NCBI RefSeq assembly: GCF_000374845.1
Contig: NZ_KB895414.1
Span: 434,001-498,000, forward strand
Source of the DNA: Paenibacillus terrigena DSM 21567
GTDB taxonomy: Bacteria > Bacillota > Bacilli > Paenibacillales > Paenibacillaceae
Reading direction: 5' to 3'
DNA length: 64,000 nt
The notes below the pieces were generated by a model. The model saw nothing but the letters and a program-made list of their open reading frames with translations, was not told the origin of the DNA and ran no database searches. The translations under genes and the position numbers were made by a program. How positions within the stretch are numbered: position 1 is the stretch's first letter; every line of letters begins with the position of its first letter. Shown here one piece after another: positions 1 through 12,426 of this stretch.

Positions 1-1288
1 CAAGTGTTGCTACTTGATAGACTTCATCCTTCTGAAGTCGGCCCCCCGTTCCGGTAACAATAACTTCCTGAATCCGTTCATACGGCGGCTGGTCTACATC
101 GTAATAAATCTCTAGACCATCCACAGCGATAGTCCCTAGTACTCGTCCTCGAAATCCGAACCCGCGAATAGCCCGCTGCTGAAATTCTGGGAGAAGCGAC
201 TCCTCTAGGGATTGCAGTAATTGCGCCCCCGTAAGATTCAGGACACAAGGATTAATCGGCGATGGACATATGCGGTGCAGCATTTCAAGGGAGATATCCC
301 CAGCTTCAAGCGCAGCCAGCAATTGCCCGGTATTCGTGAGGCCAATCTCTGCACCTGTCCATGTCTTAAGCGCTGCAGCCAGCAAGTTCGCGAGTGGTGA
401 TTCCTTTTCCTCCGAGATCGTCAGCCTATGGTCCAACCTCGCTACGACCTTGCTCAGATTCTGCCTTGCTATCGCACCGTATTGATCAATGATGGATAGA
501 ATCCCAGGGTCTGGCGGAACCTCCTCTAGTGAAACCGCTACGGCACGCGTGACATCATAACGTCTTGAATCCGAATCGAACTCTAGTTCAATACGTCCCA
601 GATGAGAACCAAATTTCCCGGCGGCACAGATATAGGTATCTCCGATTTTCTCAGCTTCCTCGAACAGGTGATGCGTGTGTCCGCCTAGAATCAGATCGAT
701 TCCAGGGATACGTTCGGCTATCGCTCGATCATGCTTAATCCCAAGATGCGACATGACGATGAGCACATCGACTTGCTGACGCAGTTCGGCCGTTAACTCC
801 GCGATGACATCGTAGGGCTGCAGCACATGCCAGCCGAGCAGCTCATAAAACTCTGTAAACGCGGCTGTGACGCCGATTAGACCAATGCGCAAATCGCCTT
901 TATGCAGAATTTCATACGGGACCATCCATGCCGGGATTTCTCCACTTGCCATTTCCCGAATATTGCTGCCAATAATCCGAAAGGTTGCTTGATCCGTATA
1001 TACCTGCTCCATCTGCTCGGGGGTATAAGTTAATCCCTCATTATTGCCTAGCACAATCGCTTCATAACCGATGTGGTTCAAAATATGAACATTGACAGCC
1101 CCGGTACTCCCCTCGGTCTCCACACGCATTCGATCCATATGATCACCGATGTCTAGAATAAGCATTGCATCAGAGGGTCGCTTTTCACGCTCCAGATCAA
1201 TGACCGTTGCGATTTTAGCCGCTTGCTCCAGATGACTATGAATATCATTAGAATGGAACAGCACAAAGCTACGTCTTTCTTTATCCAT
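1..1288 (-). CDS. yunD: YunD-type bifunctional metallophosphatase/5'-nucleotidase (3' end outside window)
   Basis: The minus-strand frame opens at ATG 1288 after a good ribosome site (TAAGGAGAG) and runs off the left edge without a stop, so the C-terminus is missing. The N-terminal metallophosphoesterase domain shows the expected metal motifs: SNDIHSH near the start, LDIGDHMD, GNNEG, SHLG and GGHTHH. It continues into the 5'-nucleotidase C-terminal domain (LANLLAAALKTWTGAEIGLTNTG and beyond). Members hydrolyse 5'-nucleotides or 2',3'-cyclic nucleotides. I see no N-terminal signal peptide, which fits the cytoplasmic YunD branch rather than secreted UshA/YfkN. In Bacillus yunC and yunD are neighbours and lie near suf; here yunC is at 11636 and suf lies between. 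Substrate is not determinable. Confidence 0.88.
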   Translation of the reverse strand, partial: MDKERRSFVLFHSNDIHSHLEQAAKIATVIDLEREKRPSDAMLILDIGDHMDRMRVETEGSTGAVNVHILNHIGYEAIVLGNNEGLTYTPEQMEQVYTDQATFRIIGSNIREMASGEIPAWMVPYEILHKGDLRIGLIGVTAAFTEFYELLGWHVLQPYDVIAELTAELRQQVDVLIVMSHLGIKHDRAIAERIPGIDLILGGHTHHLFEEAEKIGDTYICAAGKFGSHLGRIELEFDSDSRRYDVTRAVAVSLEEVPPDPGILSIIDQYGAIARQNLSKVVARLDHRLTISEEKESPLANLLAAALKTWTGAEIGLTNTGQLLAALEAGDISLEMLHRICPSPINPCVLNLTGAQLLQSLEESLLPEFQQRAIRGFGFRGRVLGTIAVDGLEIYYDVDQPPYERIQEVIVTGTGGRLQKDEVYQVATL

Positions 1289-1747
1289 AAACTCTCCTTA
1301 AGCCCGTCTATTATTATGTACTCTGTCCCTAGTATCGATCAGCTTAGCCACCAGCGTCGTATTAATCTCTTTATCGAAAGGGGTAAATCTTCCAATCATT
1401 TTACATTTACGCCCAAGTCATAGCATACCATTATCCAGCGCATTATGATACGGGTGATATTCCTAAAAAGCCCATGATGTACCCACTCCATTTGGACGCT
1501 ACGCCGCGAGCACTCCCCTGCATTGAACACAACGAGATTGGCAGCGCAAGTCGGCCTTCTACCTGATAACTCAAGCAATCCTCCCTATTGGAAAAATAAA
1601 AATATGGGAAGACAGTTCTGTATAAGGAGAACTTCGAGTAGGTCCAGGGAACCCAGCCGAATAACAATTCTATCAAAAACGAAAAATAACCCACTACCAA
1701 AGCCTTAGTACTAAAGTCGTGTTTTCATCGACAAAAAGGCTCATTTA
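1289..1747. other. Intergenic stretch without a convincing gene
   Basis: About 460 bases between yunD and the HD-GYP promoter. Several short overlapping frames exist on both strands but none has a recognisable family. The best candidate is a minus-strand 43-codon frame from TTG 1574 to 1443, preceded by GGGAGG at suitable spacing. A structured RNA is possible but I could not recognise one. Confidence 0.4.
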
Positions 1748-1775
1748 TTGTCATTTTTTTCATTTGTGATATGAT
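1748..1775 (+). promoter_or_regulatory. Probable sigma-A promoter of the HD-GYP gene
   Basis: TTGTCA (1748-1753), 16-base spacer, TATGAT (1770-1775). The -10 box overlaps an in-frame ATG at 1771, which argues that the longer reading frame is not used and that translation starts at ATG 1837. Confidence 0.6.
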
Positions 1776-1836
1776 GAACTTAATGTTTTTTTCTAGTAAA
1801 ACCATACCTCATAATGTGAAAAAGGTGGGCACCCCC

Positions 1837-2889
1837 ATGCGAGTGCATGTCATGGATTTAGGCATCGGAGATCGACTAAAGAACGATACGTTTAATTCCT
1901 ACGGACTCCATGTTCTGTCGCGCGGAACTGTTCTAAGTTCCCAAGAAATCTCTAAATTAATCTTACATCAAGTTGAATATGTAGATGTTGAACCGAGTGA
2001 ACCTATTGAACCAGCGACAAACTTATTAAATACGCTTACTGTAGATTCCTTGCAGTCGATCAAACCCCTCTTTGACCATTCGATATTAGGAACTAGCACC
2101 CTATTCGAAGAAGCGCTCGAGAATGGGTACATTAATGACGAGATTGTCCAAGATACGTTCATTCCACTAACGAACGAAATTAAGGATCAACGCGATGTCG
2201 TGAATTTGCTGCTCATGCTGAATGGCAAGAATGACTATACCCTGCAGCACTCCATTCAAGTCGGTCTCCTATCCTATTTTATTGCCACTTGGATGGGATA
2301 TGCCGAAGAAGAAGCCCAGCTGATCGGTAAGGCTGGTTATCTGCACGATATCGGCAAGTGTCGTATTGATGATACTATCTTATATAAACCGGGTCGATTA
2401 AACGATTACGAATTCCGAATGATGACACAACATACGATCCATGGTTATGAGATTATTCGGAATTCCATCTATCCTTACTCCATTGCCATCGTAGCACTAC
2501 AGCATCATGAACGAATGGATGGAAGCGGTTATCCTTACCACTTGCTAGGATCTAATATTCATCCTTATTCGAAAATTGTCGGTATTGCGGATGTCTATTG
2601 TGCGATGATTACAGATCGAATTTATCAGCAGAAGCGAGATCTCATGTCCGTCTTGAAGGAACTTCATGAGATGAGCTTCGCGAAGCTGGACCCTACGATT
2701 ACGCATATCTTCATCTCGCATATGATTCCGAACTTCATCGGCAAGAACGTCTTACTAAATTCCGGAGAGACCGGCAAGATCGTCATGACGAACAACTCCG
2801 ATTATTTCCGACCGCTCATTCATTTAAATGATCGCTTCGTTGATTTATCGATGGATCATTCCTTAGAGATTACCGAAATTTATATGTGA
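1837..2889 (+). CDS. HD-GYP domain protein, probable cyclic-di-GMP phosphodiesterase
   Basis: The 350-residue protein hydrolyses, by family, the second messenger c-di-GMP. The HD part reads YLHDIGK and the GYP part reads HHERMDGSGYP, so both hallmark motifs are intact. The N-terminal 130 residues resemble the short regulatory region common in Bacillales HD-GYP proteins (GLHVLSRGTVLSSQEI). No membrane segment is seen, so it should be cytosolic. The frame is open from ATG 1771, but that codon lies in the -10 box. ATG 1837 follows AAAGGTGGG and gives the usual N-terminus MRVHVMDL. It is monocistronic, with its own promoter and a terminator shared with the convergent suf operon. Confidence 0.88.
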   Translation: MRVHVMDLGIGDRLKNDTFNSYGLHVLSRGTVLSSQEISKLILHQVEYVDVEPSEPIEPATNLLNTLTVDSLQSIKPLFDHSILGTSTLFEEALENGYINDEIVQDTFIPLTNEIKDQRDVVNLLLMLNGKNDYTLQHSIQVGLLSYFIATWMGYAEEEAQLIGKAGYLHDIGKCRIDDTILYKPGRLNDYEFRMMTQHTIHGYEIIRNSIYPYSIAIVALQHHERMDGSGYPYHLLGSNIHPYSKIVGIADVYCAMITDRIYQQKRDLMSVLKELHEMSFAKLDPTITHIFISHMIPNFIGKNVLLNSGETGKIVMTNNSDYFRPLIHLNDRFVDLSMDHSLEITEIYM

Positions 2890-2937
2890 GAAAACCTCTA
2901 TCGAGGCCATTTCAAAGATGAGCGACCGCGTTTAGAG

Positions 2938-3003
2938 GTAGGTTTTATCGCCAAATAGAATTTGGATGTTTCGTTTGCAGCGAAACTAAATTCTATTGTG
3001 GTG
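2938..3003 (+). repeat. Intergenic hairpin element, copy 1
   Basis: GTAGGTTTTATCGCC (2938-2952) is followed by a long hairpin: AATAGAATTT (2954-2963) pairs perfectly with AAATTCTATT (2988-2997) around an inner GTTTCG/CGAAAC stem, and it ends in TTCTATTGTGGT. The same 15-nt left box and 12-nt right box recur on the minus strand at 49457-49517. A second hairpin (CAAAGTA...TACTTTG) and the palindrome GGGGGCCCC (3046-3054) follow, and AAAACCTAT at 3056-3064 mirrors the left GTAGGTTTT, so the unit may extend to 3064. Confidence 0.7.
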
Positions 3004-3078
3004 ATACTACCCGGCAAAGTAATGTTAAATATCGCTGTACTTTGTGGGGGCCCCGAAAACCTATAAATCTTAATAAAT

Positions 3079-3113
3079 AAGCCGTCCTTCAAATGAAGGA
3101 CGGCTTTTATTTT
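3079..3113. terminator. Bidirectional terminator between HD-GYP gene and sufB
   Basis: AAGCCGTCCTTC, loop AAAT, GAAGGACGGCTT. T-rich on the plus side and A-rich before it, so it can stop transcripts from both sides. Confidence 0.85.
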
Positions 3114-3119
3114 GTGATA

Positions 3120-4517
3120 TTAACCGATGGAACCTTCCATTTCGAACTTGATCAGACGGTTCATCTCTACCGCATATTCCATTGGCAATTCTTTCGTGAA
3201 TGGCTCGATAAAGCCCATAACGATCATTTGTGTCGCTTCCGACTCGCTTAGACCACGGCTCATCAAGTAGAACAATTGGTCTTCCGATACTTTGGATACC
3301 GTTGCCTCATGCTCCAGCGTGATGTTATCGTTCATAATTTCATTGTATGGAATTGTATCTGAAGTCGACTCGTTATCCAAGATCAGCGTATCGCACTTGA
3401 TGTTCGCTTTGGAGCCTTCCGAATTACGACCGAAGGATGCAAGACCGCGGTAAGTTACTTTACCACCATGCTTACTGATCGATTTCGATACGATTGTTGA
3501 AGTTGTATCCGGTGCAAGGTGAATCATTTTCGCCCCTGCATCCTGATGTTGGCCTTTACCAGCAACCGCGATCGATAGAACACTACCTTTCGCGCCACGG
3601 CCTTTCAAGATCACTGCAGGATACTTCATCGTTAACTTGGAACCAATGTTACCATCAACCCATTCCATTGTCGCATTTTCTTCTGCAACCGCACGTTTCG
3701 TAACGAGGTTGTAGATGTTCGGCGCCCAGTTCTGGATCGTTGTGTAACGTACGCGTGCATTCTTGCGACATACGATCTCAACGACCGCACTATGAAGTGA
3801 GTTCGTGCTATAGATTGGAGCTGTACAGCCTTCAACATAGTGCACGAAGCTGTCTTCATCCGCAATGATCAACGTACGTTCGAATTGTCCCATATTTTCG
3901 GAGTTAATCCGGAAATATGCTTGCAATGGAATCTCACATTTTACGCCTTTCGGAACGTAGATGAAGCTTCCGCCGGACCATACTGCGCTGTTCAATGCTG
4001 CAAACTTATTATCTGCTGCCGGAATAACTGTAGCAAAGTATTCTCTGAAGATCTCTGGATGCTCACGAAGCGCTGTATCTGTATCCGTGAAGATAACACC
4101 TTGATCTTCAAGATCCTTCTGCATGCTGTGGTAGACAACCTCAGATTCGTATTGTGCAGATACCCCTGCAAGGAACTTCTGCTCTGCTTCCGGAATACCA
4201 AGCTTATCGAAGGTTTCTTTAATTTCCGTAGGAACCTCTTCCCACGTCTTACCTTGCTTCTCCGAAGGACGAACATAATACTGGATATCATTGAAATCCA
4301 GATCATCCAGATCTCCGCCCCATTTTGGCATAGCCATCTTCTCGAACTGTTTCAACGATTTAAGACGGAAGTCTAACATCCATTCCGGCTCATTTTTAAT
4401 TTTCGAAATTTCACGAACGATTTCCTCTGTTAAGCCTTTACCAGTTTGGAAAACCGCTTTATGCTCATCGCGAAAGCCGTATTTATACTCTTCCATTTCA
4501 GGCATTTTTTTTGCCAT
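3120..4517 (-). CDS. sufB: Fe-S cluster assembly scaffold SufB
   Basis: The 465-residue protein has full family length and matches Bacillus SufB throughout (for example [20 protein letters not shown] near the C-terminus). SufB forms the cytosolic SufBCD scaffold on which [4Fe-4S] clusters are assembled with sulfur delivered by SufS/SufU. It is the last gene of sufC-sufD-sufS-sufU-sufB, the order found in Bacillus. The start ATG 4517 is preceded by AAAGGGTGG at rather long spacing. The operon ends at the bidirectional terminator at 3079. Assignment is secure from sequence and context. Confidence 0.97.
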   Translation of the reverse strand: MAKKMPEMEEYKYGFRDEHKAVFQTGKGLTEEIVREISKIKNEPEWMLDFRLKSLKQFEKMAMPKWGGDLDDLDFNDIQYYVRPSEKQGKTWEEVPTEIKETFDKLGIPEAEQKFLAGVSAQYESEVVYHSMQKDLEDQGVIFTDTDTALREHPEIFREYFATVIPAADNKFAALNSAVWSGGSFIYVPKGVKCEIPLQAYFRINSENMGQFERTLIIADEDSFVHYVEGCTAPIYSTNSLHSAVVEIVCRKNARVRYTTIQNWAPNIYNLVTKRAVAEENATMEWVDGNIGSKLTMKYPAVILKGRGAKGSVLSIAVAGKGQHQDAGAKMIHLAPDTTSTIVSKSISKHGGKVTYRGLASFGRNSEGSKANIKCDTLILDNESTSDTIPYNEIMNDNITLEHEATVSKVSEDQLFYLMSRGLSESEATQMIVMGFIEPFTKELPMEYAVEMNRLIKFEMEGSIG

Positions 4518-4550
4518 GCGAGATACACCACCCTTTTCCTTATTATTGTT

Positions 4551-7490
<2,940 letters not shown>

Positions 7491-7521
7491 CTTCTTTACT
7501 CCTCCTCTATTCGCTCTTCGA

Positions 7522-8304
7522 TTAAGCTTCTTGACCTACCGTTTCATCAACAATGCCGAGCTCTTCTTTAACCCAGTCATAACCTTCGTTCTCGAGACGC
7601 TCTGCAAGCTCAGGACCGCCGGATTTCACGATACGTCCTTGCATCATAACGTGTACGAAGTCTGGTTTGATGTAGTTAAGTAGACGTTGGTAGTGCGTAA
7701 TAATCAAGAATCCACGATCTTCACTGCGCATCGTGTTCACGCCGTTTGCTACGATTTTGAGTGCATCGATGTCAAGACCGGAGTCGATCTCATCAAGGAT
7801 CACAATGCTCGGATCAAGCAGCAACATTTGGAGGATTTCGTTACGTTTCTTCTCGCCGCCGGAGAAGCCTTCGTTCAAGTAACGGTGTGCGAATTCAGGG
7901 TTCATCTCAAGCTCTTTCATTTTGCCTTCCATTTGGCGAATGAACTTGATCAAGGAGATCTCGTTACCTTCTTCACGGCGAGCATTGATTGCACTGCGCA
8001 AGAAGTCGGAGTTCGTTACACCTGCGATTTCACTTGGGTACTGCATCGCTAAGAATAGACCTGCACGAGCGCGCTCATCTACAGCCATTTCAAGCACGTC
8101 TTCACCGTTAAGTTCTACGCTGCCATCAGTTACTTCATATTTAGGATGCCCCATCAATGCGGAAGCTAATGTACTTTTACCTGTACCGTTCGGACCCATG
8201 ATCGCATGAATCTCGCCGCCTTTAATCTCTAAGCTAAGACCTTTCAGAATCTCTTTTCCTTCGATCTCAGCCTTCAAACCGTCAATTTTAAAATGTGTTG
8301 CCAT
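7522..8304 (-). CDS. sufC: Fe-S assembly ATPase SufC
   Basis: The 260-residue ABC-type ATPase has Walker A GPNGTGKST, signature FSGGEKKRNE and Walker B IVILDEIDSGLD. SufC drives conformational change in the SufBCD scaffold and is not a membrane transporter. An upstream in-frame ATG at 8328 exists, but AAGGGAG is 10 bases before ATG 8304, and MATHFKIDGLKAE is the usual N-terminus. It is the first gene of the operon. Confidence 0.96.
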   Translation of the reverse strand: MATHFKIDGLKAEIEGKEILKGLSLEIKGGEIHAIMGPNGTGKSTLASALMGHPKYEVTDGSVELNGEDVLEMAVDERARAGLFLAMQYPSEIAGVTNSDFLRSAINARREEGNEISLIKFIRQMEGKMKELEMNPEFAHRYLNEGFSGGEKKRNEILQMLLLDPSIVILDEIDSGLDIDALKIVANGVNTMRSEDRGFLIITHYQRLLNYIKPDFVHVMMQGRIVKSGGPELAERLENEGYDWVKEELGIVDETVGQEA

Positions 8305-8365
8305 GTTTTTGGTACTCCCTTCGAGCATCTATGTTTATTTTTTGAACATCAAAACAAATATTACT

Positions 8366-8402
8366 TTATAATCATTCTAAAGTGATTCTCACTGATTATC
8401 AA
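8366..8402 (-). promoter_or_regulatory. suf operon promoter with overlapping PerR/Fur-type box
   Basis: On the minus strand TTGATA (8397-8402), 17 bases, TAGAAT (8374-8379) is a near-consensus sigma-A promoter about 70 bases upstream of sufC. TTATAATCATTCTAA (8366-8380) covers the -10 region and matches the PerR consensus TTATAATNATTATAA at 13 of 14 fixed positions. It matches the Fur box less well (11 of 14). Regulation by peroxide or iron is inferred. Confidence 0.65.
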
Positions 8403-8491
8403 CAGTAATTTTACTTTATTTTCATCTTGAAAGCAATGAAACCGACTTTGGGGCGCGCAACCTGTCCGTCCATGTAAGATTACGGCTCAGT

Positions 8492-9079
8492 TCACGCTTC
8501 TAGCGCTCTCCGAATCGACTCAACCTGCCCTTGAAACTTTTCATCCGATAATACGGGGACGAGATGACTTCGCTCAATGGATGTCACCTGGGTCGGCAGA
8601 TTTACCCATGACTTACAACCTAGATATTCTTCTACAATCTCAATTGAAAGTCCCGGATCCAGCTTATAGACACGCAGGAGCAGGACATGCAGCGGAAGCT
8701 TCTTCTTCCATTTCAGCCGTTCTTCTGCAAAGTGATCCGTCCAGATATGGAAATCTCGAAGCCGATTCAGCGTCTCTTGATCATGAATCTCGATATCTTC
8801 GATGACCTCCGCATACAAACGAAGCGTTACCGTTGTATCATCCTTCGACCATCCAGCTAGCGTTACATCGATATCGGATTGATTCGCTTCCTTCAGCAGC
8901 TCTCTGCGCTGATGTTCATAGGTAGGATATACATAAAAGGACGGGCTCTTCAGTTCAAAATGCCGTGTCTCTTCAACAATTCCTCCTTTGCGCATTAGCA
9001 AGATTTGCTTCCCTGACGCAAGAGCTTCTATGGCGACGGCCCACTCTTTTAATGCGACGGGTTGTGCGTTATTCTGCAT
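8492..9079 (-). CDS. DUF1802 family protein
   Basis: The 195-residue protein begins VALKEWAVAIEALASGKQILLMRKGGIVEE and carries the YPTYEHQRRELLKE segment typical of DUF1802, a family of unknown function. No catalytic motif, signal or membrane segment is evident. The frame is open further upstream, but ATG 9079 follows AAAGGCGG at good spacing. It is divergent from mtnK, with about 210 bases between. Confidence 0.75.
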   Translation of the reverse strand: MQNNAQPVALKEWAVAIEALASGKQILLMRKGGIVEETRHFELKSPSFYVYPTYEHQRRELLKEANQSDIDVTLAGWSKDDTTVTLRLYAEVIEDIEIHDQETLNRLRDFHIWTDHFAEERLKWKKKLPLHVLLLRVYKLDPGLSIEIVEEYLGCKSWVNLPTQVTSIERSHLVPVLSDEKFQGQVESIRRALEA

Positions 9080-9291
9080 GTAAGTAACCGCCTTTCTCAC
9101 CAACAATATCACTATTATACCTTGATTTCGACAAGAGTTCATCTCTCGCCAGCAAATCTCCTGAAAATTCGCCGTGATTTTTATCACATCGTCACAATTT
9201 AACTATTTTAACATTGGTTCTTATCCAGTATACTTAGGGACAACTATACCATTCCAATGGGAGAATATTGAATTATGGAGGTGGGGCAGAG

Positions 9292-10512
9292 GTGTCCGCA
9301 TATCATCCTTTAACCCTCGAAGAAGCGACTCAAATCGCGAGAGAAATTCCAGATTTATTCCATGAACAAGCCGATCTGTCAGCACGTGAAATCGGAGACG
9401 GCAACCTGAATCTTGTCTTTCATATTTCGGATGCATCATCGAATAAGAGCATCATTCTCAAGCAAGCACTCCCTTATGCCAAAGTCGTCGGGGAATCGTG
9501 GCCCCTCACCTTGGACCGTGCAAGAATTGAGAGCGAAGCACTCCTCCTAGAGCATCAGCTATGTCCGGACCTTGTACCTACCGTGTACCGCTATGATGCA
9601 GAGCTCGCCATGACGATCATGGAAGATTTAAGCGATCACACGATTATGCGCAAAGGCTTAATTGAGGGTAATCGTTACCCGCTGTTCGCAGGTCATATTG
9701 CGGAGTTTCTCGCAAGAACGCTCTTCTTCACTTCCGACCTTGGCAAGAACCAACAGGCGAAGAAAGAAGCCGTCAAGCAGTTCATTAATCCCGAGCTATG
9801 CAAAATTACAGAGGATCTCATCTTCGCTGATCCTTATTTCGATAGCGAGACCAATAACTTCAACCCTGCCATCCGTGATGCGGTAGAAGCGCTCTGGGCC
9901 GATCAGCCGCTCAAGCTGGAAGTTGCTCAATTAAGGGAGAAATTCCTTACTTCGGCACAAGCCCTCTTGCACGGTGACCTCCATACAGGCAGCATCTTCA
10001 TAACGGAACAATCGACCAAAGTGATCGATCCTGAATTCGCTTATTACGGTCCGATGGGATTCGATATTGCCGCCGTTATCTCGAACCTTGCCATGAATTA
10101 CATCGGTCAAGCCTATTGGAGCAAGACGAGTGAGGCTCGCGAATCCTATCGTGATTATCTCACCGAGACGCTTCGCGAGATCTGGTCCGCATTCGACACG
10201 AACTTCCGTGCCCTTTGGAATGAACATACTGTAGACCCACTGGCGAATACGCCAGGCTATCAAGACCTCTACATGCAGCGGTTATTGCAAGATGCGATTG
10301 GATTCGCGGGCTGCAAGATGATTCGCCGCACGATTGGACTGGCCCATGTCGCAGATATCGATACCATAACAGATACGGCTGTGAAAGAACGTGCAGAACG
10401 CCTTGCACTTGCAATCGGTCGTACGCTTATTATGGAACACCGTCAGGCGAAGACCTTTGATACATTTATTGACACTCTAGAACAAGCGATAGAAGGAGTT
10501 CATGCATCATGA
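9292..10512 (+). CDS. mtnK: 5-methylthioribose kinase MtnK
   Basis: The 406-residue kinase phosphorylates 5-methylthioribose in the methionine salvage pathway. It has an aminoglycoside phosphotransferase-like fold with [28 protein letters not shown], the catalytic [12 protein letters not shown] and the metal-binding [16 protein letters not shown] 9292 is chosen because GGAGG ends about 10 bases upstream; the in-frame ATG at 9268 lies before that site. The gene overlaps mtnA by ATGA. No S-box (SAM riboswitch) leader is visible upstream, unlike Bacillus mtnKA. Confidence 0.95.
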   Translation: MSAYHPLTLEEATQIAREIPDLFHEQADLSAREIGDGNLNLVFHISDASSNKSIILKQALPYAKVVGESWPLTLDRARIESEALLLEHQLCPDLVPTVYRYDAELAMTIMEDLSDHTIMRKGLIEGNRYPLFAGHIAEFLARTLFFTSDLGKNQQAKKEAVKQFINPELCKITEDLIFADPYFDSETNNFNPAIRDAVEALWADQPLKLEVAQLREKFLTSAQALLHGDLHTGSIFITEQSTKVIDPEFAYYGPMGFDIAAVISNLAMNYIGQAYWSKTSEARESYRDYLTETLREIWSAFDTNFRALWNEHTVDPLANTPGYQDLYMQRLLQDAIGFAGCKMIRRTIGLAHVADIDTITDTAVKERAERLALAIGRTLIMEHRQAKTFDTFIDTLEQAIEGVHAS

Positions 10513-11561
10513 CAACCGCACCTCTGCAATCCGTCCGCTGGGCGGATACACATCTAGACTTATTGGATCAACGACTGCTTCCCGAGCAAATCGTAATGCT
10601 TCCCCTTACAACGGTGGAGCAAGTATGGGAATCAATCCGCCACCTGGCGGTTCGTGGCGCACCTGCCATTGGAATTGCAGCAGCGTACGGCGTTGCCATG
10701 GGTGGCCGTGCACTTCAGATGGAAGAACCTGCTGCATGGCTGCAAGAAGTTCTTAAGGCTGCAGAATACCTCGCGACTTCGCGTCCGACGGCAGTCAATC
10801 TGTTCTGGGCGCTAGACCGCATGAAACGTTGTGCTGAAGGTGTCGCAACGGATGGTTCGACACTTGCAGGACGGAATGCTGCGCTGCTCGAAGAGGCGAA
10901 TCGCATTCAAGCTGAAGATGAAGAAGTCTGCCGCCTCATCGGTGAGCATGCATTAACGTTGTTCGAGGATGGCATGGGCGTGCTTACGCATTGTAACGCC
11001 GGCGGTCTTGCTACAGCGAAGTACGGTACGGCACTCGCTCCATTCTATCTTGCCAAAGAGCAAGGCATGCATCTGAAAGTATTCGCAGACGAGACACGCC
11101 CTGTCTTGCAAGGCGCACGTTTAACGGCCTTCGAACTCCAACAAGCCGGCGTCGATGTCACATTGATCTGTGACAACATGGCTGGTTATGTGATGTCCAA
11201 GGGCTGGATCCAGGCTGTAATCGTCGGTACCGACCGCGTAGCAGCGAACGGGGATGTCGCGAACAAGATTGGTACGTACAGCGTTGCTGTTCTTGCCAAG
11301 GCGCATAACATTCCTTTCTATGTTGCGAGTCCATTGTCTACGATTGATTTGAATACAGCCAGCGGCGCGGATATTCCAATTGAAGAACGCCCGGATTCGG
11401 AGATTACCGAGGGATTTGGGAAGCGTACTGCACCTCAGGATATCAAGGTGTTCAATCCTGCCTTTGACGTGACGCCACATGAATATGTAAGTGCGATTAT
11501 CACGGAAAAAGGAATTATTAAACCGCCTTTCCATGTGAACTTGCCGAAGTTATTTAACTAA
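10509..11561 (+). CDS. mtnA: 5-methylthioribose-1-phosphate isomerase MtnA
   Basis: The 350-residue enzyme converts methylthioribose-1-phosphate to methylthioribulose-1-phosphate, the step after MtnK. Family motifs include [47 protein letters not shown] and [11 protein letters not shown]. It is related to the eIF2B-alpha fold, but the salvage context fixes the role. It ends at a strong terminator, so the unit is mtnK-mtnA only; later salvage genes are not in this window. Confidence 0.96.
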   Translation: MTTAPLQSVRWADTHLDLLDQRLLPEQIVMLPLTTVEQVWESIRHLAVRGAPAIGIAAAYGVAMGGRALQMEEPAAWLQEVLKAAEYLATSRPTAVNLFWALDRMKRCAEGVATDGSTLAGRNAALLEEANRIQAEDEEVCRLIGEHALTLFEDGMGVLTHCNAGGLATAKYGTALAPFYLAKEQGMHLKVFADETRPVLQGARLTAFELQQAGVDVTLICDNMAGYVMSKGWIQAVIVGTDRVAANGDVANKIGTYSVAVLAKAHNIPFYVASPLSTIDLNTASGADIPIEERPDSEITEGFGKRTAPQDIKVFNPAFDVTPHEYVSAIITEKGIIKPPFHVNLPKLFN

Positions 11562-11568
11562 ATAAATC

Positions 11569-11616
11569 AAAGGTACAGAAGGCATTCATGTCATCATGAA
11601 ACCTCTGTACCTTTTT
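11569..11616 (+). terminator. Terminator after mtnA
   Basis: AAAGGTACAGA (11569-11579) pairs with TCTGTACCTTT (11604-11614), with an inner TTCATG/CATGAA stem, and is followed by T residues. Confidence 0.8.
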
Positions 11617-11635
11617 GCGGTTCATAATCAATTGA

Positions 11636-11941
11636 CTATACCATCATCAGAATAGCATCTTTCCCTGTCATGCCGGGATGAATACCAAGCGCATCTGCTT
11701 CATGAGTCACCGACTCTAGCGGGGCTTCTAATAATTCAGTCAAGGTCTTAACACCAACGGCTCTACCAGCAATAATGTTCCGGTCCTTCAATCTGTCATT
11801 GAGTAGTCCAACATCTAACGCGCCGCACATAATGTAGCCGCGTTCGGTTGTCACAGCAAGCAGCGTCGTCTTCGGCAATTTGACTTCAACTCCGATGACT
11901 GTCACGCTACCTATTTGAATCGGCTCAACCCGAACCATCAT
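11636..11941 (-). CDS. yunC: YunC family protein (DUF1805)
   Basis: The 101-residue protein has the DUF1805 pattern: KLPKTTLLAVTTERGYIMCGALDVGLLNDRL followed by GRAVGVKTLTELLEAPL. The function of the family is unknown. The start follows GGAGG six bases before ATG ATG. It faces away from the next small gene. In Bacillus yunC is adjacent to yunD. Confidence 0.85.
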   Translation of the reverse strand: MMVRVEPIQIGSVTVIGVEVKLPKTTLLAVTTERGYIMCGALDVGLLNDRLKDRNIIAGRAVGVKTLTELLEAPLESVTHEADALGIHPGMTGKDAILMMV

Positions 11942-12073
11942 TTATCGCCTCCTTCATATCGCGACTTGTATAATATATGCGATTCAGCAATTTTAGTTCT
12001 ACATCTCATTTCAGAAACGTGGTACAATAGCACTACTCTTTATCAACGAAGTTGGAGGCGGCATATAGGCATT

Positions 12074-12382
12074 ATGGATAACAATTCACGATCAGACACA
12101 TCACAGCCAATAGGATACTTGAACCAAGTTGATTTGGCCCAAGCATTATCGCCTAAAAATCCAACGGATGTACAGCTATCTATCGCAGACATTATTCTAG
12201 CAGCCATACACCAATCGAAATTGATTCGTTTCATTGTGAACAAAGGACGCGGCGTTCAGCAGAGTATTCCTGGACGCATCTTAGATTTTGACCCAAGCCG
12301 GTCCTTGATCCATGTCTATCATGTGGATGAGAAACAGGTCTACATTCTAAACCTCACAGAAATTGATGAATTTATCGTCTAA
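12074..12382 (+). CDS. Small protein of unknown function
   Basis: The 102-residue protein has a polar N-terminus, then a helix-like segment (DIILAAIHQSK) and a C-terminal beta-rich part (LIRFIVNKGRG...PGRILDFDPSRSLIHVYHVDEKQVYILNLTEIDEFIV). This last part resembles the small SH3/Sm-like barrels of YolD-type proteins, a weak pattern-based impression only. ATG 12074 is the first ATG after GGAGGCGG, although that site is 15 bases away. A clear terminator follows the gene, supporting expression. Confidence 0.6.
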   Translation: MDNNSRSDTSQPIGYLNQVDLAQALSPKNPTDVQLSIADIILAAIHQSKLIRFIVNKGRGVQQSIPGRILDFDPSRSLIHVYHVDEKQVYILNLTEIDEFIV

Positions 12383-12393
12383 AGCAGACAGCG

Positions 12394-12423
12394 AAAAGGG
12401 AGCCCCTCAGGAGCTCCCTTTAT
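12394..12423. terminator. Bidirectional terminator
   Basis: AAAGGGAGC paired with GCTCCCTTT, lying between the converging 12074 and 12427 genes. Confidence 0.8.
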
Positions 12424-12426
12424 CTA

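Noticed and set aside
1443-1700. 85-codon minus-strand frame and a 43-codon TTG-start version
   Set aside because: The longer form has no ribosome site; the shorter has a fair site but no family, so it is only noted in the intergenic entry.
1396-1770. c-di-GMP riboswitch before the HD-GYP gene
   Set aside because: No GEMM-type conserved core is visible in the leader, and the promoter lies too close to the start for a riboswitch.
3840-4376. 178-codon plus-strand frame inside sufB
   Set aside because: Antisense shadow of a fully conserved gene; no ribosome site and Cys/Phe-rich composition unlike a real protein.
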